The notes under the pieces are model-generated. The model saw only the letters and a list, made by a program, of their open reading frames with translations, made no database searches and was not told where the DNA came from. A stretch of 5,281 nt of DNA from a bacterium (GTDB lineage Bacteria; Patescibacteria; ABY1; BM507; VMTK01), in assembly GCA_030641105.1 (NCBI GenBank), contig DAOWHZ010000053.1:1-5281 (forward strand), read 5' to 3'. Each line of letters opens with the position of its first letter. Within the stretch, counting starts at the first letter, position 1. Positions 1 to 4,240 of this stretch are shown here, in pieces. A program made the position numbers and the translations under genes.

Positions 1-918
1 ATCAATATTAAATTTACCAATTTTGAATTCAAGCGTGCCAAATGTTTGTTCGGCAATGTATTTATATAATTCTTCCACTAATTTCATGCCATCCTGATAA
101 TCAGCATAAGCCCAGTAGAATTCCATTTGCGAATAATCCTGCAAATGCTCCGCGTCCATGCCCTCATTCCTGAACTGCCTGCCGATTTCAAAAGTTTTTT
201 CCAAGCCAGCCACCATTAACCGCTTCTGCCACAACTCACCCATAGAAATGCGCAAATAAACATCAATGTCCAAAGCATTGTGATGTGTTATAAACGGTCT
301 GGCATCAGCGCCGCCAGTGGTATTTTCCAGCACTGGAGTTTCAACTTCTAAAAAACCTTTTTTAATCATAAATTCTCTAACTGCCTGCCAAAATATTGCT
401 TTTTTTTCTATCATTTCCCTCACTTTTGGATTAAATAAAATGTCCAAATACCTTTTTCTGTAGCGCTCTTCCTCATCTTTTAACCCATGCCATTTATCCG
501 GCAAAGGCCGCAGAGTTTTGGATAATAACTTCCACTCACTAACCATTATAGTTTCTTCACCTTTGTGCGTTAAAAAACACTTGCCTGTAACTTCAATAAA
601 ATCTCCTGTATCAATCAGTTTGGTGAATATTTTATAATTTTCAGCGCCAATTTCTCTTTTTGATAAAGCAATTTGAATTTTACCGCTACTGTCTTGCAGG
701 TGGGCAAAAGTTAAATTGCCATGACTTCGCAAGCTGCGCAGTCTGCCAACAGCAGTAATTGTTTTTTGGCTTTTTTCTAACAAGCTGAATTTATCAAAAA
801 TAGCTTTAATTACATGAGTTCTGCAGGATTGAGCCGGATATGGATTTATGCCTAACTTTTGTAATTCTTTTAATTTTTGTAGGCGTTCTTGGTATTCGCT
901 AACCTTTATATTTTTCAT
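1..918 (-). CDS. lysS: Lysyl-tRNA synthetase, class II (N-terminal 306 residues; 3' end outside window)
   Basis: Cytoplasmic enzyme that charges tRNA-Lys with lysine using ATP. The frame is open from an ATG at 918 to the window edge. Family LysRS is about 490-510 residues, so roughly the last 40% is missing, including motif 3. Seen: a short helical N-terminus, then an OB-fold anticodon-binding domain (about residues 52-150, with VGRLRSLRSHGN and LQDSSGKIQIAL). Next comes the linker LKDEEERYRKRYLDIL, class II motif 1 (LEVETPVL, around E193), the TGGADARPFITHHN substrate-site segment, and motif 2 with FRNEG at 249-253 followed by HLQDYSQMEFYWAYADY. The GELWQKRLMVAGLEKTFEIGR wording resembles LysRS of candidate-phylum bacteria (from memory, not searched). 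No Shine-Dalgarno sequence precedes the ATG. It lies downstream of greA on the same strand, but a hairpin terminator separates them, so separate transcription is likely. No palindromic element interrupts the visible part. Confidence 0.96.
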   Translation of the reverse strand, partial: MKNIKVSEYQERLQKLKELQKLGINPYPAQSCRTHVIKAIFDKFSLLEKSQKTITAVGRLRSLRSHGNLTFAHLQDSSGKIQIALSKREIGAENYKIFTKLIDTGDFIEVTGKCFLTHKGEETIMVSEWKLLSKTLRPLPDKWHGLKDEEERYRKRYLDILFNPKVREMIEKKAIFWQAVREFMIKKGFLEVETPVLENTTGGADARPFITHHNALDIDVYLRISMGELWQKRLMVAGLEKTFEIGRQFRNEGMDAEHLQDYSQMEFYWAYADYQDGMKLVEELYKYIAEQTFGTLEFKIGKFNID

Positions 919-928
919 AAAGATGTTA

Positions 929-1009
929 TTAGTAAAATTAGTTAAATTAGTTCTTGGTTAAATCAATCTGAATAATAACTAATTTAACGTATTTAACTTA
1001 TTTTACTAA
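929..1009. repeat. AT-only imperfect inverted repeat in the lysS leader
   Basis: GTTAAATTAGTT (941-952) is the exact reverse complement of AACTAATTTAAC (977-988), with a 24-nt loop. The outer parts TTAGTAAAA (929-937) and TTTTACTAA (1001-1009) also match, with about 12 extra bases inserted in the right arm. The element is made of repeated TTAACTAATTT-like units just upstream of lysS. It may be a transcribed leader hairpin or only low-complexity spacer. No T-box hallmark or other known riboswitch was recognised. Confidence 0.45.
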
Positions 1010-1112
1010 AAACTAGTTTATTAGTAATTGCATGAAAATTTTCTAAAATTAAAAAAATCGATTAATCTTTAATATAATTATTTTACGCTATTTTTAACTT
1101 AAAGTCAAAAAT

Positions 1113-1152
1113 AAAAAAATTACACCTAATGCCTTTTAGAGTGTAATTTTTT
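1113..1152 (-). terminator. Intrinsic terminator between greA and lysS
   Basis: AAAAAATTACAC (1114-1125) pairs perfectly with GTGTAATTTTTT (1141-1152). The stem continues inward with CTAA/TTAG (1126-1129 with 1136-1139) past a one-base bulge, leaving a 6-nt loop. Read on the minus strand it is an A-tract, hairpin and U-tract arrangement (seven T at 1119-1113), positioned after greA and before lysS. The same symmetry gives T residues on the plus strand, so it may work both ways. The remaining spacer (1153-1227) shows no gene. Confidence 0.72.
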
Positions 1153-1202
1153 ACTTATCATCGTAATTTACAAACAATTAATTAATTTGGCCCATACCCC
1201 TA

Positions 1203-1256
1203 ATTCATAATTTCAGCTAAATGCTGACCAGCCTCTGGCTGGCATTATTCATAATT
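1203..1256. repeat. Short GC-rich hairpin framed by 10-nt direct repeats, 3' of greA
   Basis: CCAGCC (1228-1233) and GGCTGG (1237-1242) form a perfect 6-bp stem with a TCT loop, flanked by ATG/CAT. It stands out as GC-rich in an otherwise AT-rich spacer. An identical ATTCATAATT lies on each side (1203-1212 and 1247-1256). It sits about 20 bp after the greA stop, but no T-run follows on the minus strand, so it is not a typical terminator. It may be a small relative of the palindromes elsewhere in this window or part of an AT-rich repeat tract. Confidence 0.5.
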
Positions 1257-1262
1257 CAACCT

Positions 1263-1721
1263 TCATTCAACATTCAAGATTTTATACTCCGCTTCTCCGC
1301 TTGGAGTTTCCACTCTTATAATATCACCAACCTTTTTATTAATAAATGCCATGCCTAATGGAGATTCATTGGAAATTTTTCCAGTTGCCGGATCAGCTTC
1401 ATTAAAACTAACAATTGTATATTGTCTTTCATTCTCATTGATTTTTACAGTTACTTTTGATCCCATGCCAACAGTTCCTTTATTATTGCCATTTTCCACT
1501 ATTGTTAAATTTTTTAATAAAGCTGTTACTTCAGCAACCCTGCCTTCATTAAAGGCCTGTTCGTCTTTAGCTTCAGCGTATTCGGCGTTTTCACTTAAAT
1601 CGCCTAATTCCTTGGCAGATGCTATCCGCTTGGCAATTTCTCGCCGGCGCGTTTTTGTTAAATGCTCCAGTTCTTTTTTTAGTTTATCATAACCTTCTTG
1701 GGAAATAATTTGATCGCCCAT
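1263..1721 (-). CDS. greA: Transcription elongation factor GreA
   Basis: Binds the RNA polymerase secondary channel and stimulates cleavage of backtracked transcripts, rescuing stalled elongation complexes in the cytoplasm. The 152-residue length is close to the family's usual 155-160. The N-terminal antiparallel coiled coil (about 8-75) carries the conserved tip GDLSENAEYAEAKDEQ. D41 and E44 sit at the positions that coordinate the catalytic magnesium in E. coli GreA. The C-terminal FKBP-like domain (about 80-152) contains ISNESPLGMAFINKKVGD and the final strand GEAEYKIL. The start at 1721 is supported by alignment of the N-terminus with the family; it lacks a Shine-Dalgarno sequence. A good sigma70-like promoter lies 37 bp upstream and a terminator about 110 bp downstream, so the gene is probably monocistronic. 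Nothing in the coding sequence is unusual. Confidence 0.97.
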   Translation of the reverse strand: MGDQIISQEGYDKLKKELEHLTKTRRREIAKRIASAKELGDLSENAEYAEAKDEQAFNEGRVAEVTALLKNLTIVENGNNKGTVGMGSKVTVKINENERQYTIVSFNEADPATGKISNESPLGMAFINKKVGDIIRVETPSGEAEYKILNVE

Positions 1722-1757
1722 AGTTTTATTTGTTTAAAAATTAAATATATAATTCAT

Positions 1758-1786
1758 AATATACAATAGATTGAAAAATTATGCAA
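1758..1786 (-). promoter_or_regulatory. Candidate sigma70-type promoter of greA
   Basis: On the minus strand, TTGCAT (1786-1781) and TATATT (1763-1758) are separated by exactly 17 bp in the 80-bp gap between the polymerase-like gene and greA. This gives a predicted start near 1751 and a leader of about 30 nt. The region is AT-rich, so chance matches are possible, but the spacing and position are right. Confidence 0.6.
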
Positions 1787-1800
1787 GAGGAAAAATGAAA

Positions 1801-1832
1801 TTTAAGATTTTAGATTTAAGATTTTAGATTTA
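1801..1832. repeat. 14-nt tandem repeat (2.3 copies) at the 3' end of the polymerase-like gene
   Basis: TTTAAGATTTTAGA is present at 1801-1814 and 1815-1828, with a partial third copy (TTTA). It encodes the last residues SKILNLKS and the stop of the membrane protein. The unit is not a multiple of three, so a copy change would alter the C-terminal tail. Confidence 0.85.
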
Positions 1833-3388
1833 TTTAATATCATCACACTGACTAATATTAAATATCCAATCCCAAGAGGATGATTCATATAGGGGCTAAA
1901 AACACTAACTACAGCTATCACGACAAGACCGAGCGTTAATCCTGAAATAATTTTGTTTTGTGTATTGTGCCTTAATCCAATAATACAAATTTTACCCAGT
2001 AGCATTAAATAAGCAATTATTCCAAAAAATCCTAATTTTAGCCAAATATCCAACCAGCCCCATTCAAACGCGTAAGTTGTGTATTCGCCAATCGGGCTTG
2101 ATTGCAGGACTCGCGGATCGCTGGACTTGTAAGTTACCGTAGCTCCAAAACCCTGGCCTAAAATTGGCGCTCGCTTAATTTCATTCCATAGCTTTGGCAA
2201 TAATGTCCAACGAGAAGATACTCCAGCTTCGCCGGTTATTTGGCTGGCACGTCCTGATAATAATTCTGTTGTAGCAAAGCCGCCTATTGGCTGAGGATAT
2301 GGAAATTTTACTACTGCGGCGATCAGTCCAACGCTAAAAATCCCAGCGCATAATAAAATAGCATTTGTAATAATAAATTTTTTCCAGCCAATCTTATAAA
2401 ATAATAAAATAATAAAATAATAAAATAATAAGCCAACTATTAATCCTGCCCAAAAACTGCGGGAGAAACTAATTAGAATTGTAGAAAATAAAATAGTAAT
2501 AAGTAATAAGTAATAAGTAATAAGCTTTTTAGAAGCCGAGCTTCCTATAGGAAGCTCGGCTTCTTTTATTCTCTGCCGCGTCAGAGTCTCCCGAAGGGGA
2601 CTCTGACGGTTTACTGACTTAATTTCATTTACTATAAACATCAAAAACACAAAAAATCCGATTAAAACAAAAATATGAGATTGAAAAAAGATGCGGTAAA
2701 AGCCGCCTTGCATTTGCGTTATTTCCCCTACCCCGCTAACCCGCACCCATCGGTACAATTCGCTTGTCATGCCAATCATATTATGTGAAAAAGCAAACAA
2801 AAGAAAAAATGTTTTTGCGCTAAGCCAGATTATAGAAGCTGTGAAGATTTGCATCAAAGCCACCGAGTGGCTTTTTGAGCCACTCGGTGGCTTTGATGCA
2901 AACACACTATAAACCGGAAAAATCAAAGTAAAATAAAGCCAGCCGTTAAAGTCAAAAAATATATTATTGAACTCATTATGATTTAAAAAGCCATTGATTA
3001 TGCCCCAGATGATAAAAACAAATAAAATAATAAAGTAAGACCGTAGAGGCGAAACCTCTTTAAGAGAGGTTTCGCCTCTTATTACCGCTTTCCCAAACCA
3101 AACAGACATCACAATTAACCATAAAGCAATGCGAATAGAAATAATTAAACCATCCTGTTCAAAAAAGAATAAATATCCTTTTGAGCCAATAAATAATTCT
3201 GCAAATAATATCCATAACCCATATTCTAATTTTATTAATGACGCAATAATAGTTAATAATACAATTATAAAAAAGCCAATTTTATTAAAATCAGATAAAA
3301 GATAGCCAAAAAGAGAAAATAATTCAGCTAAAAAAATAAACGCTAATATTAAAGTAAATTTTCGGTTGAAGAGGTTTAGGCTTGACAT
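1802..3388 (-). CDS. O-antigen polymerase/ligase-family membrane protein (Wzy_C-like)
   Basis: A 528-residue integral membrane protein, likely joining or polymerising lipid-linked surface glycans at the outer face of the membrane. Around 11-12 hydrophobic segments are visible (roughly 11-31, 37-66, 81-98, 117-133, 146-163, 181-200, 233-254, 289-309, 311-331, 337-360, 444-470, 480-519). Family hallmarks are SFSRSFWAGL (307-316), then a long extracytoplasmic loop (about 361-440) with SRWTLLPKLWNEIKRAPILG followed by QGFG. That loop matches the Wzy_C / O-antigen ligase domain pattern. Polymerase and ligase cannot be told apart by sequence; no gene symbol is justified. Four palindromic elements are translated in frame at residues 104-115, 163-180, 261-270 and 275-286, all in loops between helices. 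Two short tandem repeats encode residues 289-297 and 320-331. The ATG at 3388 has no Shine-Dalgarno sequence. The glycosyltransferases upstream on the same strand fit a surface-polysaccharide role. Confidence 0.87.
   Translation of the reverse strand: MSSLNLFNRKFTLILAFIFLAELFSLFGYLLSDFNKIGFFIIVLLTIIASLIKLEYGLWILFAELFIGSKGYLFFFEQDGLIISIRIALWLIVMSVWFGKAVIRGETSLKEVSPLRSYFIILFVFIIWGIINGFLNHNEFNNIFFDFNGWLYFTLIFPVYSVFASKPPSGSKSHSVALMQIFTASIIWLSAKTFFLLFAFSHNMIGMTSELYRWVRVSGVGEITQMQGGFYRIFFQSHIFVLIGFFVFLMFIVNEIKSVNRQSPLRETLTRQRIKEAELPIGSSASKKLITYYLLLITILFSTILISFSRSFWAGLIVGLLFYYFIILLFYKIGWKKFIITNAILLCAGIFSVGLIAAVVKFPYPQPIGGFATTELLSGRASQITGEAGVSSRWTLLPKLWNEIKRAPILGQGFGATVTYKSSDPRVLQSSPIGEYTTYAFEWGWLDIWLKLGFFGIIAYLMLLGKICIIGLRHNTQNKIISGLTLGLVVIAVVSVFSPYMNHPLGIGYLILVSVMILNKSKILNLKS
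2398..2429. repeat. 8-nt tandem repeat (AAAATAAT x4) inside the polymerase-like gene
   Basis: Four perfect copies at 2398-2405, 2406-2413, 2414-2421 and 2422-2429. On the coding strand the unit is ATTATTTT, encoding the membrane-helix residues 320-331 (LLFYYFIILLFY) with an 8-residue periodicity. As 8 is not divisible by 3, gain or loss of one copy would shift the frame. All three frames of the repeat are stop-free on the coding strand. Confidence 0.93.
2498..2524. repeat. 7-nt tandem repeat (AATAAGT, 3.9 copies) inside the polymerase-like gene
   Basis: Copies at 2498-2504, 2505-2511, 2512-2518 and 2519-2524 (last base differs). It encodes residues 289-297 (LITYYLLLI) at the start of a membrane helix, 6 bp from the palindrome at 2531. 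The unit length is not a multiple of three, so slippage would shift the frame. Confidence 0.92.
2531..2564. repeat. Palindromic element P1, in frame in the polymerase-like gene
   Basis: AGAAGCCGAGCTTCC (2531-2545) and its exact reverse complement (2550-2564) flank TATA, so all 34 bp form a perfect palindrome. Each arm is itself an inverted repeat, GAAGC-CGA-GCTTC. It is translated as KEAELPIGSSAS (residues 275-286) in a polar loop. The arm differs at only two positions from that of the palindrome at 4187-4240. Confidence 0.96.
2579..2608. repeat. Palindromic element P2 with UUCG-type tip, in frame in the polymerase-like gene
   Basis: CGTCAGAGTCTCC (2579-2591) pairs with 2596-2608 over 13 bp, one of them a G:T pair, closing on CGAA. 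In the coding-strand RNA the tip is C(UUCG)G, a known extra-stable tetraloop. It spans exactly ten codons, residues 261-270 (RQSPLRETLT), and lies 14 bp from P1. Confidence 0.93.
2848..2902. repeat. Palindromic element P3 (25-bp perfect arms), in frame in the polymerase-like gene
   Basis: Arms 2848-2872 and 2878-2902 are perfectly complementary over 25 bp with a 5-nt loop. The inner 15 bp of each arm is itself a hairpin, AGCCAC-CGA-GTGGCT, so the RNA can fold as one long stem or two adjacent short ones. It is translated as residues 163-180 (FASKPPSGSKSHSVALMQ), a polar loop between two membrane helices. Confidence 0.96.
3045..3079. repeat. Palindromic element P4, in frame in the polymerase-like gene
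   Basis: AGAGGCGAAACCTCT (3045-3059) is exactly complementary to 3065-3079 with a TTAAG loop. Each arm is itself an inverted repeat (AGAGG-CGAAA-CCTCT). It is translated as RGETSLKEVSPL (residues 104-115) in a polar loop between hydrophobic segments. Confidence 0.95.
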
Positions 3389-3413
3389 TTTATTAAGAGT
3401 ATGTTAATATAAT
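3382..3413 (+). promoter_or_regulatory. Candidate promoter of the 66-residue membrane protein gene
   Basis: Consensus TTGACA (3382-3387) and TATAAT (3408-3413) occur in the right order upstream of the plus-strand gene. The spacer is 20 bp, longer than the usual 16-18. The -35 hexamer overlaps the first codons of the divergent polymerase-like gene, so divergent transcription could interfere. A predicted start near 3420 would leave a leader of about 50 nt. Confidence 0.45.
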
Positions 3414-3457
3414 TTAATATTACATTCGGTAACATTTTAAACGTACATTAAATAAAA

Positions 3458-3467
3458 GGGAGGAGGT
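3458..3467 (+). promoter_or_regulatory. Strong Shine-Dalgarno site
   Basis: GGGAGGAGGT, with AGGAGG ending 7 nt before the ATG at 3474. It matches the anti-Shine-Dalgarno consensus and fixes the start of the small gene. None of the five minus-strand genes whose starts are visible has anything comparable. Confidence 0.9.
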
Positions 3468-3473
3468 TAAATT

Positions 3474-3674
3474 ATGATTGAAGCTATAACTATAATGGAC
3501 TGTGTATCGGGGTTAATTTTTGGCTTTGGAGTGTTAATTGGAGGATTGTGTTTAATAGCAGCCATAGAGAATATTAGCAATTCTTCGCCAAATGAACAAA
3601 GGACTATTGTCAAGTGCCTATTATCCATTGTATTTATGGTATGTGGAATAGGCGTTAAATTCTTATTTGGTTAG
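3474..3674 (+). CDS. Small two-helix membrane protein of unknown function
   Basis: A 66-residue protein I do not recognise. It has two hydrophobic segments (about 13-31, rich in Gly and Ile/Leu, and about 48-65) joined by a polar linker with SNSSPNEQRTIVK. It contains four cysteines (10, 27, 48, 57) and has no cleavable signal pattern. Reality as a gene is well supported. A consensus Shine-Dalgarno sits at optimal spacing, a candidate promoter lies upstream, and a clean intrinsic terminator starts 20 bp after the TAA. It is the only plus-strand gene here, placed between the divergent polymerase-like gene and the convergent DUF192 gene, so it forms its own transcription unit. The length and two-helix shape would fit a small membrane-active or accessory protein, including a toxin-like one, but nothing shows that. 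Confidence 0.8.
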   Translation: MIEAITIMDCVSGLIFGFGVLIGGLCLIAAIENISNSSPNEQRTIVKCLLSIVFMVCGIGVKFLFG

Positions 3675-3693
3675 TTTAGTGCTTTCCAAATGC

Positions 3694-3733
3694 AATAGGC
3701 ATGATTTTTTGAATTATGCCTATTTTTATTTTT
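3694..3733 (+). terminator. Intrinsic terminator after the 66-residue protein gene
   Basis: AATAGGCAT (3694-3702) pairs with ATGCCTATT (3716-3724). The inner GATT/AATT bases can extend the stem with one wobble. It is followed by TTTTTATTTTT (3723-3733). The T-run is on the plus strand only. The last T overlaps the stop codon of the convergent DUF192 gene. Confidence 0.88.
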
Positions 3734-4176
3734 CACAAATCAAACTCAACACTATCCCCTACTTTAATTTCATTCCCATCACAAAACCCAGCATTAACTT
3801 CTAAAACATAATTAACCGGCAGATCGCTTGAATAACGCATGACAGGATTACTGCTTTCTGGGATTGCGTTTTTATTTATTTTAACAATTTTACCTGCCTG
3901 CGCAGACAGGTTATCATCAATCCAGATTATATCAAGGGGAAAATTCATATTGCGCATAACAAAAGTTCTAACTTGCTTGTCAGAAAAAACAAACAACATC
4001 CCGCAATTATCGCATAGTTCTTTTTTATTACTCAAACCTTGATACTGCAATTCCGGCGTATCTGCAATTTCAATTTTTATTTTTTTATTATTTATAGTAA
4101 CAAATTTTTCATTGTCTTGCGAACATGCGGATAACATTAATATGGCTCCGCATATTAAAAATAATATTTTTTTCAT
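3733..4176 (-). CDS. DUF192 family lipoprotein
   Basis: A 147-residue exported protein of the DUF192 family, whose biochemical role is unknown. The N-terminus is a lipoprotein signal: KK, a hydrophobic core, and the lipobox LSAC at 15-18, so the mature protein should be lipid-anchored at C18. The DUF192 core follows: QYQGLSNKKEL (44-54), GMLFVF (59-64), VMRNMNFPLDIIWID (73-87), then the second half with YVLEVNAGFCDGNEIKVGDSVEF. A pair C55-x2-C58 precedes GMLFVF. Residues 90-95 (LSAQAG) are encoded by a palindrome and look like an insertion in a turn where the family usually goes straight from the ID(D/K)N strand into KIVKI. The gene is last in a minus-strand run after the two glycosyltransferases (35-bp gap) and converges on the small plus-strand gene. 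No Shine-Dalgarno sequence is seen. Confidence 0.92.
   Translation of the reverse strand: MKKILFLICGAILMLSACSQDNEKFVTINNKKIKIEIADTPELQYQGLSNKKELCDNCGMLFVFSDKQVRTFVMRNMNFPLDIIWIDDNLSAQAGKIVKINKNAIPESSNPVMRYSSDLPVNYVLEVNAGFCDGNEIKVGDSVEFDL
3892..3911. repeat. Palindromic element P5 inside the DUF192 gene
   Basis: On the coding strand ACCTGTCTGCGCAGGCAGGT is a 20-bp palindrome with one mismatched pair, centred on GCGC. It covers codons N89 to G95 of the lipoprotein (LSAQAG), an apparent six-residue insertion in a beta-turn. It is GC-rich compared with the surrounding gene. Confidence 0.8.
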
Positions 4177-4186
4177 ATTTTCTAAG

Positions 4187-4240
4187 AAGAAACCGAGTTT
4201 CCAAAATTTTTTTAAAAAAATTTTGGAAACTCGGTTTCTT
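4187..4240. repeat. Palindromic element P6, 54-bp perfect palindrome at the 3' end of the GT2 gene
   Basis: Arms 4187-4213 and 4214-4240 are exactly complementary over 27 bp with no spacer. The outer AGAAACCGAGTTTCC is a two-substitution variant of the P1 arm, and again is itself GAAAC-CGA-GTTTC. The centre is TTTTTTTAAAAAAA. It encodes the last residues of the GT2 protein (ETEFPKFF) and its central TAA is the stop codon. The other half fills the gap before the DUF192 gene. No T-run follows the full hairpin, so it is not a classical terminator. Confidence 0.96.

Noticed and set aside
314..336. CCAGTG/CACTGG inverted repeat in lysS
   Set aside because: Only 6 bp, in codons of the conserved ETPVLENTTGG segment, so the sequence is explained by protein constraint.
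1351..1692. Plus-strand open frame of 113 codons opposite greA
   Set aside because: It is antisense to a clearly conserved greA, has no ribosome binding site and its product resembles no protein family I know.
2531..3079. A CRISPR array formed by the repeated palindromes
   Set aside because: The palindromes differ in sequence, spacing is irregular, and they are translated within a gene; there are no equal-length spacers and no cas genes.
3839..4042. Plus-strand open frame of 67 codons opposite the DUF192 gene
   Set aside because: Antisense shadow of a recognised domain, with no start signals.
4187..4240. P6 as an intrinsic terminator of the glycosyltransferase operon
   Set aside because: No T-run follows the complete hairpin on the minus strand and the next gene starts 11 bp beyond it. 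A weaker terminator-like partial fold is possible but not supported.
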